From Bubalus kerabau (lineage: Eukaryota > Chordata > Mammalia > Artiodactyla > Bovidae), in the NCBI RefSeq assembly GCF_029407905.1, contig NC_073627.1, forward strand, positions 47,609,001-47,673,000: a stretch of DNA of 64,000 nt, written 5' to 3'. The notes below the pieces were generated by a model that was given only the letters and a program-made list of their open reading frames with translations, was not told the DNA's origin and searched no databases. Below are positions 1-10,161 of the stretch, piece after piece. A program made the position numbers and the translations under genes. How positions within the stretch are numbered: the stretch's first letter is position 1; every line of letters starts with the position of its first letter.

Positions 1-149
1 ACTTGCCTGCTCAATGACTCCCTGATGCCTGTATTATAAAGCTCAAGCTCTTTAGCTTTGCTTTCAATAACCTTCCCAATATGCCTGCATGCACCCTCTA
101 ATCTTCCAGTCACTGCGGCTCTGTATAAACAAACTGTCTAGCTAAGTGT
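1..149. other. single-copy flank, nothing recognised
   Basis: AT-rich sequence at the window edge with no open frame of note, no repeat I recognise and no motif I can support. Confidence 0.4.
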
Positions 150-310
150 GCTATTCGCCGTGTCTTTACTGCTCCATTGAGTCCCCTTCCATGCCATTGC
201 CCATGCTGTTCCTCCTGCCTGGAATGCCACTCTTCTTCCCTCCACATATCTGAACTCTTCCCCATCTTGACATCCCAGTTTAATTCTTGATTCCTCCTCT
301 AGCTGTCTCT
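150..310 (+). mobile_element. L2 LINE 3' fragment (degraded)
   Basis: The phrase 'cctgcctggaatgccactcttcttccc' type core, followed by a pyrimidine-rich run, resembles the segment just upstream of the L2 3' end in mammalian genomes. Ancient and diverged; identification rests on pattern memory only. Confidence 0.42.
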
Positions 311-349
311 GGCCATTGACCCATATCAACTTTTCTCATCTGGTGTAGA

Positions 350-520
350 GGAAAAAGCTTGAACTTGACTACCTGAGAGATATGGGTCAGAATTTCAACT
401 ACTGGCTAGTTTCATGGATCTGGGCAAGTTATATAACCTCCGATGCTAGGCAACCTCTCTTGCTACCATGAAACAGAGCTAAGTATTTGATAATACTTTG
501 GACTTAGATCTTTATTTGAT
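350..520 (+). mobile_element. MIR SINE fragment
   Basis: Contains the MIR order 'tactggctagttt...gatctgggcaagttatataacctcc', corresponding to the conserved core and the 'ctgggcaagttactt' box. The 3' part is weak. MIRs are inactive tRNA-derived SINEs that predate the mammalian radiation. Confidence 0.5.
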
Positions 521-533
521 GCTACTATATTTA

Positions 534-714
534 GGGAAAGATTGAAGGCAGGAGGAGAAGGGGATGACAGAGGATGAAATGGTTGGATGGCATCACCAAC
601 TTGATAGACATGTTTGAGCAAGTTCCAGGAGCTGGTGATGGACAGGGAAGCCTGGAGTTCTGCAGTCCAGGGGGTTGCAAAGAGTCAGACATGACTGAGC
701 GACAGAACTAAACT
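534..714 (+). mobile_element. BovB LINE, 5'-truncated 3' end
   Basis: Begins at 'gggaaagattgaaggcagga' and ends in the 'aactaaactga' tail, which is the terminal part of the BovB (RTE-clade) retrotransposon. In the reverse-transcriptase frame the arginine codon CGA is TGA here ('ggggatgacagagg', about 561-574), a CpG-decay stop. Typical dead-on-arrival 5'-truncated copy. Confidence 0.9.
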
Positions 715-777
715 GATTACATTTACTGTTTGCGTAATGCCTGGTCTCTGATTTTCAAACTAATATGATTTAGCAAG

Positions 778-975
778 AGCTCACCAGGTGGCACAATAGC
801 AAAGAATCTGCCTGCCAAGGCAGGAGGCGCTTCCTGGGTCAGGAAGACACTCTGGAGTAGGAAATGACAACCCACTCCAGTATTCTTGCCTGGAAAATTC
901 CATGGATAGAGAAGCCTGGCGGGCTACAGTCCATAGGGTCGCAAAGAATAGGACATGACTGAGTATGCACAGACA
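778..975 (+). mobile_element. Bov-tA SINE
   Basis: tRNA-Glu-like head ('gctcaccaggtggcacaatagcaaagaatc') joined to the Bov-A body ('ccactccagtattcttgcctgg' and 'ggtcgcaaagaataggacatgactgag'). About 200 bp, full-length form. Mobilised in trans by BovB machinery according to established knowledge of the family. Confidence 0.92.
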
Positions 976-999
976 CAAGTTAGGCAAAATAGGAGACGA

Positions 1000-1200
1000 T
1001 GGGACTTCCCTGGTGGTCCAGTGGCTAAGACTCTGTAGTCCCAGTGCAGGGGGCCCACGTTCGATTTCTGGTCAGGGAACTAGATCCCACATGCTGCAGC
1101 TAAGGTTTCGCATGCCACTACGAAGAGCCCTTGTGCCACAGCTAAGACCTGGCACAGTCAAATAAATAAATAATTCATTCACTAAAAACCAAAACTAAAC
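1000..1200 (+). mobile_element. CHR-type tRNA-Glu SINE with target-site duplication
   Basis: Starts 'gggacttccctggtggtccagtgg', contains a B-box-like 'gttcgatttctgg', and ends in '(aaataa)n' A-rich tail. Flanked by AGGAGACGA (991-999) and AGGAGATGA (1201-1209), a 9-bp target-site duplication differing only at a CpG. CHR SINEs are shared by ruminants, hippos and whales. Confidence 0.85.
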
Positions 1201-1209
1201 AGGAGATGA

Positions 1210-1494
1210 CAATGTCTATGTGCTGGGATCGTGAAGAGGACGAAATGAAGGAATGCGTGCCCCGAAAACAGGTTTCAGTTGGTGACCTAAGCTGGGTTAG
1301 TCCAGGATTCAGATGGAGTTGGGCACACCTGGAGTGTCTATGGAGGAGACACACATGACATTCTTTGCACCAAGAAAAAGAACCCACCCATGGTGTCTAA
1401 GACACCAGGCGACCATGCTTGCCTGAGATGCTGCCTCGGTGACAGGGACCAAGCACAGCAAGGGAGGGCCTGGCTCCCAGGGCCCACGCTCCTG
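1210..1494. other. single-copy DNA, nothing recognised
   Basis: Short open frames on both strands overlap here with no recognisable domain and no coherent codon pattern. No repeat identified. Confidence 0.4.
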
Positions 1495-1712
1495 CATTGG
1501 AATTCCACCGCTTCCGCTTTTTAACTGTAAAACTTGGGGCAAGTTCCTTCATCTCTTTTTCCTCTCTGGCTTAATTTTTAAAATAGGGATTAAAGATGGA
1601 ACCTATTTCATGGGGTTAATGTGATGATAAGTAAATTATCTGTACAAAGAGTTCAGCCCATCTCTGGCAGACTGTAAGCCTTTAATAAATGCTAACTATT
1701 ATGTCTTACAGT
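1495..1712 (+). mobile_element. MIR SINE, nearly full-length
   Basis: Successive MIR landmarks are present: 'cttggggcaagttccttcatctc', 'aaaatagggattaaagatggaacctatttcatggggtt', and the L2-like tail 'gtaagcctttaataaatgctaactattatg'. Orientation forward. Confidence 0.8.
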
Positions 1713-1969
1713 ATTATTCTTGAGGCTGGCCTGTATGGACTTGTTTCTATCCCAGGGCAAGTGCGGGGGTGGGGTGCTGTGAGTAAAAAGAGAAAGAGAT
1801 GTTTTCCTAATCATACCTGGAAGAGCCCAGTGGGAGCCAAGGGAAGCCTGCTCCAGAGAGCATCTGTTACAGAAGGTAGCACAGGTGAGAAAGATGCCTC
1901 GGAAGACAGCCCAAACTGGGTCACCTGTCAGGAGGAAGACAGCCTTGGCTCTCAGCCCTGACTGCAAGT

Positions 1970-2122
1970 TGGAGCTGGGGGCTTGTAGCCAACGCTGATG
2001 CCTGGGCCCCACCCGCAGAGCTTCTGACTGAATTCGTCAGGCCACGCCCACCTATGTGTATTTCTTAAAAGCCTCTTGGTTGATTCTCTTGGGGATCAGG
2101 GGTGGCAAACACTAGGCTAAAG
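1970..2122 (+). mobile_element. MER5-like DNA transposon fragment (hAT-Charlie)
   Basis: 'gatgcctgggccccaccc.cagagcttctgactgaattcgtcagg' matches the internal order of MER5A-type miniature elements (ggcccca / ttctgattcagtaggtctgg). Ends are eroded, so boundaries are approximate. Confidence 0.45.
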
Positions 2123-2124
2123 AG

Positions 2125-2522
2125 AGATTGAGGTTAGGAAGCAGGGGGAGATGTGAGTGGGTAAAGCAGAATTGAGGGGAAATGATCCCAGAGACTAGAG
2201 CTCAGAACCCAGGGAGGTGCTTGGGGAGGTAAATTTATGGAGAGTGACTGCCTTCTTAAATTTTGTTCCCTAGGCAGCTCACTTGACTACCAGTCCTGCC
2301 TGGAGACTTTCTTGGGGGCTGATAGCAATATCTTCAGTGCCTCACTTACGTTGGTGGGTCATATCTTTCTGGAAGCAGATACAGTAAGTCCCCTCCATAG
2401 GAACCTGTTTCCTTCTGCGAGCATGTTTGTGAGTCCAATTTGTTCATAATCTGTTCATAAGACCAACAAAGTTAGCCTAGGTACCCAACTAACACAACTG
2501 GCTATATAGTACTTCACTGTAA
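2125..2522. other. single-copy DNA, nothing recognised
   Basis: Contains a 70-codon open frame at 2237-2449 with no domain, no splice context I can support and no homology I recognise. Treated as non-coding. Confidence 0.4.
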
Positions 2523-2742
2523 GGGCTTCCGAGGTGGTGCTAGTGGTAAAGAACCTGTCTGCCAATGCAGGAGAGGCAAGAGGCTCAGGTTCAATCCCTG
2601 GGTCGGGAAGATCCCCTGCAGGAGGACAGGGCAACCCACTCCAGTATTCTTGCCTGGAGAATCAAATGGACAGAGGAGCCTAAAGGGCTACAGTCCACAG
2701 GATTGTAAAGAGTCAGACATGATGGAAGTGACTTAGCATGAG
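2523..2742 (+). mobile_element. Bov-tA SINE
   Basis: Complete: tRNA-like head 'gggcttccgaggtggtgctagtggtaaag', B-box-like 'ggttcaatccctgggtc', Bov-A body and terminal 'gtcagacatga'. The 'gtggtgctagtggtaaag' variant is one of the Bov-tA subfamily forms (also seen at 52.1 kb). Confidence 0.92.
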
Positions 2743-3149
2743 TGCATGCTCTGTACTATAAGGTCTATAATACTTTTCACACAAGGAATACCTAAAAAAC
2801 CAAACACAAAAAAGAAAGACAACATTTTTAATCTTACAGCATAGTACTTTGAAAAATACAGTAGTACCTGCTACATCACTGCTGCTTTTATGCTTACTTC
2901 AGGACACCCTGGGCTTGAAATAAAGATACTGTACTACTACTGTGTTCTATACCCCACTGTACAGCAAAGTACACAAAAGCACAACCACTTGTAAGGGATA
3001 CACGCATATGACAATGTACGGCAGACACATGAGCTAACTTACGTGACTGAACATGTGAACACATATTCACATTAAAAGTCTGCAACTTGAAGGTTCATAT
3101 GTAGGGAACTTACTGTATACAAAAAGGGAAGAGACTAAATTTCTACTTT
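2743..3149. other. AT-rich single-copy DNA
   Basis: No repeat or coding potential identified. A short A-rich patch near 2795-2830. Confidence 0.35.
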
Positions 3150-3196
3150 TATCCATTCATCCATCCATCCCCCATTCACCCATTTATTCGTTCAAT
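3150..3196. repeat. degenerate (ATCC)n simple repeat
   Basis: Overlapping 'atccattcatccatccatcc' units followed by 'cattcacccatttattcgttc'; an old, interrupted tetranucleotide tract. Confidence 0.6.
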
Positions 3197-3494
3197 AAAA
3201 ATACACTGAGGACGTATTATGCACAAATACTTAGCTACGTCTCTGATCTGCTGTAATCTACAGAAATGGGTCCAAATTGTTTGTTGCCTCTTTGTGTATC
3301 TGTTAGGGGTTCTGCTTCTGACCTTAACTTGTGAAGAGGAAGACCAAGAGAAAAGCCTGGGTCTTCTCCAGCTCTGGAACCAGAGTCTGGAGCTAGACGG
3401 GCTGGCTGAACACTGCTGTGGGTGAAGTCATGGTATGTGAGCTTTTCTCATCAGAGGTCTGGTAATTTGAAAGGAAAAATTTTGCACTGACTTT

Positions 3495-3650
3495 GACGCT
3501 GAGTAGCAGTTGAATCCTGACCAATGTTTTTAACCTCCCCAAACTACATTGCAAAATTGTAAGATGGGAACATTAGGTGATTAAATAAATAAGTAAGCAT
3601 AAATAAGTAAGCATGTGAGGTCTGATTCATGGCAAGTGTTCATGACAAAA
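3495..3650 (+). mobile_element. MIR SINE fragment, diverged
   Basis: Weak match through 'gttgaatcctgaccaatgtttttaacctccccaaactacattgcaaaattgtaagatggg' style order. Contains a local duplication of 'aataagtaagcat' at about 3588-3614. Confidence 0.45.
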
Positions 3651-3659
3651 GCCAGAGAA

Positions 3660-4018
3660 GTCATGAATGTAATTGGTGGGACTTTTTAATTACTCTGAAG
3701 CTTTTGTTTTTCACTATGTGATCAGTCGGAGAACATCAGATTTTCCCTACTTAAGCAGATCCCTTCATAACCAGAGAAACTTAGAATTCAGGATCGGCAG
3801 GAATATACATGTTAACAAGTCCAACTCCCTTGTTTTACAAATGAAGAAATCAGCCCAAAAAGGGGCAGTGCTTTGGTTGAGGCAGCACAGCATGTCATGG
3901 ACTTGGTACTGGATAAAGTTTGGAATACTTTGTCCTAGCTCTTACTGCAGCACCCAGGAGCAGACTCACCTCTGGATTCCGCTGAATACAATATGAACTG
4001 TTTTAAAAAGTACAGTTT
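3660..4018. other. single-copy DNA, possible old repeat
   Basis: 'acaagtccaactcccttgttttacaaatgaagaaatc' (about 3817-3852) resembles an ancient mammalian SINE motif, but I cannot assign a family. The 107-codon open frame at 3673-3996 has no recognisable domain. Confidence 0.3.
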
Positions 4019-4019
4019 T

Positions 4020-4246
4020 GGGAACTTCCCTGTTGGGTCCAGTGGTTAAGAATCTGCCTCTCAATGCAGGAGATGTGGATTTGATCCCTGGTCCAGGAAC
4101 TAAGATCCTACATGCCATGAAGCAACTAAGCCTGGGCCACAACTCAAGAGTCTGTGTGCCGCGATGAAAGATCCCGTGTGACACCGAGGATCCCGCGTGC
4201 ACAACTAAGATCTGAGACAGCCAAATAGATAAATAAATATATATTT
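4020..4246 (+). mobile_element. CHR-type SINE, long form
   Basis: Head 'ggaacttccctgttgggtccagtggttaag', then the longer CHR body with 'gaagcaactaagcctgggccacaactc' and a '(aaat)n' tail. Longer than the 1.0 kb copy, like the full-length one at 13.6 kb. Confidence 0.85.
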
Positions 4247-4340
4247 TTAATAGTTTAAAAAATATGGCTCTGAAGTTCTGAATTGATGCAACATAAAGAA
4301 GGCTCAAAAATTTCAGTTTCTTGACCATATACCATGTACT

Positions 4341-4769
4341 TGTTCAGTCGCTCAGTTGTGTCCAACTATTTGTGACCCCATTCGCTGTAGCACTCCAGGC
4401 TTCCCTGTTCTTCACCACCTCCCAGAACCTGCTCAGTCTCATGTCCATTGAGTCGGTGATGCCATCCAACCATCTCACTCTCTGTCGCCCCCTTCTCCTC
4501 CTGTCCTCAATCTTTTCCAGCATCAGAGTCTTTTCCAATGAGTCGGCTCTTTATATCAGGTGGCCAAAGTATTGGAGCTTCAGCTTCAGCATCATTCCTT
4601 CCAAAGAATATTCAGGACTGATTTCCTTTAGGATTGACTAGTTGATCTCTTTGCTGTCCAAGGGACTCTCAAGAGTCTTCTCCAGCACCACAGCTCGAAA
4701 GCATCAATTCTTCAGCACTCAGCCTTCTTTATGGTCCAACTGTCACATCTGTACATGACTATCAGAAAA
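4341..4769 (-). mobile_element. BovB LINE 3' fragment with perfect target-site duplication
   Basis: Reverse-strand BovB from the 3' tail ('ttcagtcgctcagttgtgtcc') back to 'gtacatgactatcagaaaaacc', covering the C-terminal part of the reverse transcriptase frame. Flanked on both sides by ACCATGTACT (4331-4340 and 4770-4779), so this is one 5'-truncated insertion. Confidence 0.95.
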
Positions 4770-4779
4770 ACCATGTACT

Positions 4780-4997
4780 ACGCAAACATATTCGTGCTGT
4801 CTCATTAAATCTTTATAAAACCCCATGAAGTACGAATTAGATTATTTCCTCTATTTTACAGATGTGGGAAACTGAAGTTCAAAAAGATTAAGTGACTTTC
4901 CCAGGGACTCATCGCTGGGAAGTAGCAGTGTGGGGCTTGAATCCGGGTCAGTGTGACTTCAAAATTCACACTTTCTATGCTTTATCTCACTGCCTCA
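4780..4997 (-). mobile_element. MIR SINE
   Basis: Reverse MIR: 'attttacagatgtgggaaactgaag...gactttcccagggactcatcgctgggaagtagcagtg...gaatccgggtcagtgtgac'. The BovB at 4.34 kb inserted at its edge. Confidence 0.78.
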
Positions 4998-4999
4998 CT

Positions 5000-5689
5000 T
5001 ACAAAAGCTGTCGCCAAATAATCTATAGAGATTTCTGTGTCTGGAGTGGGTCTTGAATCACACATCTGGGACGACAGAGGAGGACTGATAGCCTTTCTCA
5101 CTGTGGGGACACAATTAGACCACCTCTCTAATAATCTTTCACATACAGCTGAAAACATATCAGAGGGAACTTCGATAATGAGGGAAGACATTGGAAAGTG
5201 CACCTACCCCAGTTCTCTGCCTCCTCCAGTGTGCATGAAATTCTGCCATTAGTGATTCGTTCCTTTGGCTAATCCGTGACTCTCACAGCATGAGTGAGTT
5301 TATTCTTCCCTCTCCCACCTGTTGAACTCTGACTCTTCTTTCAAGGCCCAATACAAAAGTACATTCATCAAGTACAGGAACTTATGTTCTGAGTCATCAC
5401 TCTGGACTCTGTGCTGGAGATTCAAGGATTATCAAGGAAGCATAGGTCTTGCCTAGACTACTCACTGTCTGGGGGGGAGGCCGGCTGAGAAAATGCACAC
5501 TTCCAGTACAAACTGGAAAAAAAGATGGATGTAAACACAGGGACATTCAGAGGGGGCTCCCAACCCAGAAAAGAGAGGAGACAAGGACTATGTTGCCAAA
5601 TTTCTCTGGAGCAGAGTATCTCCACCCAAAGTGCTCACCTAGCGTTTCACACAACCCCGTCACAGCATTCATCCTGGCCGCTTCTGAAG
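5000..5689. other. single-copy DNA, nothing recognised
   Basis: Overlapping open frames of 71-90 codons (5037-5252, 5449-5797) lack domains and are in conflicting frames; I regard them as chance. No repeat assigned. Confidence 0.4.
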
Positions 5690-5812
5690 GTCTCTTTACT
5701 TGTCTGTCCTAGGATGTGGGGTCCTTTGTCAGGGGCCCTGGGTCACTCAGCTCTGTGTTCCCTGTGGCTAGCAAGGGGACTGGCACATAGTAGGTGATCA
5801 GTTAATGTTACT
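5690..5812 (+). mobile_element. L2 LINE 3' end
   Basis: 'gactggcacatagtaggtgatcagttaatgtt' matches the L2 terminal motif 'tggcacatagtaggtgctcaataaatgtt'. Confidence 0.55.
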
Positions 5813-6489
5813 CAAGGGAAAAATGGATAGCAATATGGGGAAGACTAAAGATAAGACATAACAGGGGTTCTTGGAGGATAAGGAGACTAGAAGAAAGACA
5901 CAGACATGTGAGAGAGAAAGGTTGGGACTGGGGCCCTTCTAAACCACACTGGACCTACTTTCTGTTTCAGCCAGAGCTGGGGGCCTAGGAAAGAACAGAG
6001 GCCTAGGAAAGTCTCTTGGGACCCTGGAGAAAGGAAGTGATCATCTTTCCATCACCCCATCAGCATCTGATCTGTGTAGAGGGAATGCTCAGGGTATAGC
6101 TCAAGGTCTAGCTGGAGGAGCCCCATTGGGCATTCTCCACCTTCCAGCTCTATATCACTTTAATATTGCTTTTCATATTGATTGAGGTCCAATTTTATTG
6201 TGAATAATTCACTAATTCACTGTACCTTTTCTTGAAATCTCTTTAATCAGATTTTTTGTGTTGTTTTTGAGTTACAGTGATTTATATCTGTTGAATAATG
6301 ACCTTGTCAATGAAGATGATGGTGAAAAAAGAAATCTTAGACTGAGAAGTTTCCCATGATGGTGGGAACAGTGCAGACGGCAGAGAAGGCACAGGGAGAT
6401 GCCTCTGTCTGGTCTCTCTCCTTGGGCTCCTGACCCCACTCTATGTTCTTGCTTTTCCTTGGCTTGATGATCTTCTAACACACCATATC
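5813..6489. other. single-copy DNA, nothing recognised
   Basis: Repeat-poor. AT-rich around 6150-6300. No coding signal. Confidence 0.4.
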
Positions 6490-6680
6490 ATTTACTTGTC
6501 TACCACGCTTGTTATTCATTGCTAATTTCCCCCTCCCACCCTATAATGTAAGCTCCATGATATTAGGAATCTTTGTCTATTTTGTTCACTGATAAATTCC
6601 TGAAATCTAGAAAAGGGCCTGGAGTTTTGAATGTGTTCGATCAATATTTATTGTATGAATGAAAGCATGAATGAATAAGT
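6490..6680 (+). mobile_element. L2 LINE 3' end
   Basis: 'ataatgtaagctccatgatattaggaatctttgtctattttgttcactg' followed by 'tgttcgatcaatatttattgtatgaatgaa' gives the L2 3' order. The Bov-A2 that follows inserted at its tail. Confidence 0.65.
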
Positions 6681-6689
6681 GTTAGCCCA

Positions 6690-6918
6690 TGTACGTGTGT
6701 GCTAAGTCACTTCAGTCATGTCTGACTCTTGGCAACACTATGGATTGTATCCCACCAGGCTCCTCTGTCTGTGGGATTCTCCAGGCATGAATACTGGAGT
6801 GGGTTGCCATGCCCTCCTCCAGGGGATCTTCCCGAACCAGGGATTGAACCTACATCTGTTATGTCTTCTGCATTGGCAGGTGGGTTTTTTTTTTATCACT
6901 AGCATCACCTGGGAAGCC
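6690..6918 (-). mobile_element. Bov-A2 SINE with target-site duplication
   Basis: Reverse orientation: 'gactcttggcaacactatgg', 'ggattctccaggcatgaatactggagtgggttgcc', 'ggatcttcccgaacc', ending 'cacctgggaagcc'. Flanked by TAAGTGTTAGCCCA (6676-6689) and TAAGAGTTAGCACA (6919-6932), 14 bp with two differences. An internal T8 run lies near 6886. Confidence 0.93.
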
Positions 6919-6932
6919 TAAGAGTTAGCACA

Positions 6933-7487
6933 GGTTAATGCAATCCAAGGTTTGGAAGCCACTCTGAGTGAAGGGAGGAGGGAATTTATAAAGTTGTGGG
7001 CTCATGACTCCTGGAAACCTGTTGGAACCAAGATGGCATGGAGCAGCCAGCATCATGGTGATGACGATGATGATCGGGGTGATGATGGTCATCGCGGGCG
7101 GGGGTGATGCGGACGGTGCTAGTAATCATGATGGCAGAGGTGGTTCTGCTGCTATGGATGTGACGGTCATAATACGCGGCAGAACCGGGACTGCAGCCCA
7201 AGTCTTAATGTCCAGTGAGCCCCCATTTACCGATCTCTTGTGTTCTAGGCACACTTCTAAGGCTCCACACTCCACACTGGAGATTTAGGAGTCAGAGACT
7301 CAAACACTTCACTGCAAGTGTCTCGCTTGTAGGTGATACAGGTGCAGATAGTGAAGGCATCATTTGGTGGTGACCATTTCCCACCATGTGCACAGAGGAG
7401 GAGAGACCAGAAGGCGGGAGGGAGAGAGGAGGCTTGCCCTTGCACCCCTAAGTGATTACACCCCGCTTTCCACTTTGGCTCCATCTT
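6933..7487. other. single-copy DNA with a GAT-rich tract
   Basis: Apart from the trinucleotide-like tract listed separately, I see no repeat and no gene. Confidence 0.4.
7045..7165. repeat. degenerate GAT/GGT trinucleotide-rich tract
   Basis: Many 'gatgatg' and 'ggtgatg' units with several CpGs ('catcgcgggcggggg'). It yields a methionine-rich frame on one strand and a histidine-rich one on the other, as expected for a repeat shadow. Confidence 0.6.
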
Positions 7488-7500
7488 CCACACTCTCCTG

Positions 7501-7781
7501 CTGCTGCTACTGCTGCTGCTAAGTCACTTCAGTTGTGTCTGACTCTGTGTGACCCCATAGATGGCAGCCCACCAGGCTCTCCCGTCCCTGGGATTCTCCA
7601 GGCAAGAACACGGGAGTGGGTTGCCATTTCCTTCTCCAATGCATCAAAGTGAAAAGTGAAAGTGAAGTCGCTCAGTCGTGTCCGATTCTTCAGGACCCCA
7701 TGGACTGCAGCCCACCAGGCTCCTCTGTCCATGGAATTTTCCAGGCAAGAGTACTGGAGTGGAGTGCCATCGCCTTCTCCA
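7501..7781 (-). mobile_element. Bov-A2 SINE (dimer) with CTG-rich tail
   Basis: Two Bov-A monomers: 'gactctgtgtgaccccatagatgg...' then after 'gaaaagtgaaagtgaagtcgctcagtcg' a second unit. The 3' tail (left side) is '(ctg)n' at 7500-7526. Target-site duplication CCACACTCTCCTG (7488-7500) versus CCACACTTTCCTG (7782-7794). Confidence 0.95.
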
Positions 7782-7794
7782 CCACACTTTCCTG

Positions 7795-9140
7795 ACCCCA
7801 CCTAATCCATGCTTCATCCTTAGATGTGTTAGGATAAAAAAAATCTACCTAAAGCTAGGTCCTCATCTGACCAAACGTTCCCCAGTTCACGCTGGCCATC
7901 ATGTGCAGGCCTGGTACTTGGGCCCCAGCAGTGATGGAGAAGCAGCTTCTGTTCTCAGTGTGACCATAGTTTTGTAACAAGCCATGATAAGTGCCCCTAC
8001 CCATCTTCCTGGCATTTCTGATGGGGGGAAAGCCATGGGCAGAAAGTCAGATGGGATTTCCTGAGATGTGTGTGTATGTGAGAGACACTGGTGGATGTAC
8101 CAAATGGTGACCTGAGTTCAGTGTGCCTGTCTTTCTGCTGCATCCAACTCTTGAGACCTTATCACTTTGGGGAGTTGGAAGAGTGGGTCCTTTTCAGATA
8201 AGCCTCAGACTCTATCTACTTCATTAGCTAACTTCCCAAGAAATCTGTCTTAAAGAGGGACAAAATAAGCAGACCGAGGTTATTTTAGAGACCTGTCTGC
8301 ATAGGTCTGGGCCAGAGGTCTGTTCTGAAATACAAATTATTAATTTCTCTATTGCCTGTGAGGAGGTTCGTCTGGGTCAAAGCTGCAGACCACTGAATTT
8401 TGACTTCCCAAGAATCTCTCCTTTCTCGCCTCCAACTACAAAAGCCATTAGGATAGGAGTTCCCGTACTAGAATATTTGCAAAGGACTTGAGAAGTACCT
8501 TCCAGAAGGAAGGTAGGCACAAACAGATGTTGAGGCCCTTATGTGCCCGGCTCTATATGCCTTGGTCTGCCTGTGTGGCCTTGTCAAAGGTCCCATCCGA
8601 GGGGAACAGCAGCCCAGGGATCTGTTAGCACCTAAAGTTTGAAGCACACAGACTATCTTGGGACCAGTCTCTTGTCTTGGGAAGATCAAGTAAGAGGAAA
8701 TGATCTTGGAGGACAGGTCTTTAGGGGAGGGATATAAAGTAGGAGAAACACAGAAGGTCGATATGGACTGGTGTAGCTGAGTTTGTGAGTATTGGGGATC
8801 TTTCCAACTCTACTCCCCTCCTAAATATGCCTGGTAATTGATAGATTTGGGAGGCAGAAGTCCCTCTTTGGAAAAGAAAAAAACAAAACAAAACTGGAGC
8901 CTTAACCCTCCATCTCCCTAGGACCACACAGATCAGCATACAATCAAGACTTAAAAATGTAACTTTCACTCATTTCCATCTGATTCCATTCCAGGGGCCT
9001 ATTCTATGCAAACTGCTGTCCAGGGTCTGAGAATTCAAGTCACTCAGATTTTGCCTCTCACCTGTCCATACCCTTTACCTTTCCTGGTTCCTATCTGGCC
9101 TTCCCCAGCCTCTTCTTACTACCAGCTGGTGTCTCTGCTT
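7795..9140. other. longest repeat-free stretch of the first 10 kb
   Basis: About 1.3 kb with no repeat I recognise and no plausible coding frame (open frames of 73 and 82 codons on the reverse strand have no domain). Possible host of a regulatory element, but no specific motif supports that. Confidence 0.4.
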
Positions 9141-9149
9141 TCAGTCCAC

Positions 9150-9500
9150 CTCCATCAGTGTCAATAGTTTGAGTTATGATGAAGTAAACACTTCCAAAAT
9201 CTCAGTGGCCTAAAACAACATAGGTTTATTTCTCATTCACACTACATACTGAAAGGTCACTGGAGGTTTCTGATCATCTTGGTCACTGAGGAGCCCTGTC
9301 TGACAGAAGGTTAACTAAGTGAATGACATCATCATCTCAACACTCCACCAGAGGAGAAAACAAGGGCAATTGCCTGCTTTTATGCTTCCAGTTTTTAAGT
9401 GCATCCACCCAGAACAGACGTATGTCACTTCTGCTCTTAGTTAATTGGCCAAAGGAAGTCATATAGTTATATCTAACTTCAAAGGTTCAGGGAGGTATAA
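9150..9500. mobile_element. ancient interspersed repeat, possibly MaLR LTR
   Basis: 'aaaatctcagtggcctaaaacaac' and 'tagttaattggccaaaggaagtcatatag' are phrases that recur in old mammalian repeats, probably an MLT-type LTR. I cannot place the family with certainty. Confidence 0.4.
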
Positions 9501-9511
9501 TCTTCCCTTGT

Positions 9512-9708
9512 TTTTTATTTAAAATTTTTTTGATGTTGACCATTTTTTAAAGTCTTTATTGAACTTGTTACAACATTGCCTCTATTTTTTATGTTTTGAT
9601 TTTTTGGTCTCAAGGCATGCAGGAGCCCAGCTCCCCTACCAGGGATTGAACCCACACCCTCTGCCCTGGAAGGCGAAGTCCTAACCACTGGACCTCCAGG
9701 GAAGTCCT
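9512..9708 (-). mobile_element. CHR-type SINE with target-site duplication
   Basis: Reverse: A-rich tail region 'tttttaaagtctttattgaacttgttacaa', then 'ccagggattgaaccc' (B box complement) and 'ccactggacctccagggaagtcc'. Flanked by TTCCCTTGT (9503-9511 and 9709-9717). Confidence 0.9.
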
Positions 9709-9762
9709 TTCCCTTGTGTTTGAAGACTAGGAAAGCAGAAGAATTGGTGAGCACTCTTGGTA

Positions 9763-10141
9763 GGCTTCCCCGGTGGCTCAGATGGTAAAGAAAGTGAAAG
9801 TCACTCAGTTCTGTCCAACTCTTTGCGGCCCCTATACAGTCCATGGAATTCTCCAGGTCAGAATACTGGAGTGGGTAGCCTTTCCCTTCTCCAGGGGATC
9901 TTCCCAACCCAGGGACTGAACCCAGGTCTCCTGCCTTATAGGTGGGTTCTTTACCAGTTGAGCCACCAAAGAATATGTTTGCAATGCGGGAGACTTGGGT
10001 TCAATCCCTGGGTCAGGAACATCCCCTGGAGAAAGGAATGGACACCCACTCCAGTATTTCTACCTGGAGAATTCTATGGACAGAGGAGCCTGACAGGCTA
10101 CAGTCCATGGGGTTGCAAAGAGTTGGACACAAATGAGTGAC
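9763..10141 (+). mobile_element. Bov-tA SINE interrupted by a Bov-A2
   Basis: Left part 9763-9790 ('ggcttccccggtggctcagatggtaaag') and right part from 9967 ('gaatatgtttgcaatgcgggagac' to 'gagttggacac') form one Bov-tA once the inserted reverse Bov-A2 (9791-9966) is set aside. Ends in a (CA)n microsatellite. Confidence 0.92.
9791..9966 (-). mobile_element. Bov-A2-like SINE nested inside Bov-tA
   Basis: Reverse body 'gaaagtcactcagttctgtccaactctttgcgg' to 'accagttgagccacc'. It has the 'ctatacagtccatggaattctccagg' subfamily signature also seen at 43.8 kb. The host sequence resumes exactly where it stopped, with a short 'aaag' overlap as target duplication. Confidence 0.9.
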
Positions 10142-10161
10142 TCACACACACACACACACAC
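10142..10161. repeat. (CA)n microsatellite
   Basis: About ten CA units at the 3' tail of the preceding Bov-tA; SINE tails are common seeds of such tracts. Confidence 0.9.

Noticed and set aside
781..987. Small open frames such as those antisense to SINEs at 0.8, 13.1, 15.4, 26.0, 49.0 and 57.8 kb
   Set aside because: Their sequences are translations of Bov-tA or Bov-A2 repeats, present at every copy, so they are repeat shadows and not genes.
1000..1200. tRNA gene candidates at CHR and Bov-tA heads
   Set aside because: They have A/B-box-like words from their tRNA-Glu origin, but no complete cloverleaf, and are embedded in SINE bodies.
7004..7288. Methionine-rich / histidine-rich opposed open frames
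   Set aside because: Produced by the GAT/GGT tract read on both strands.
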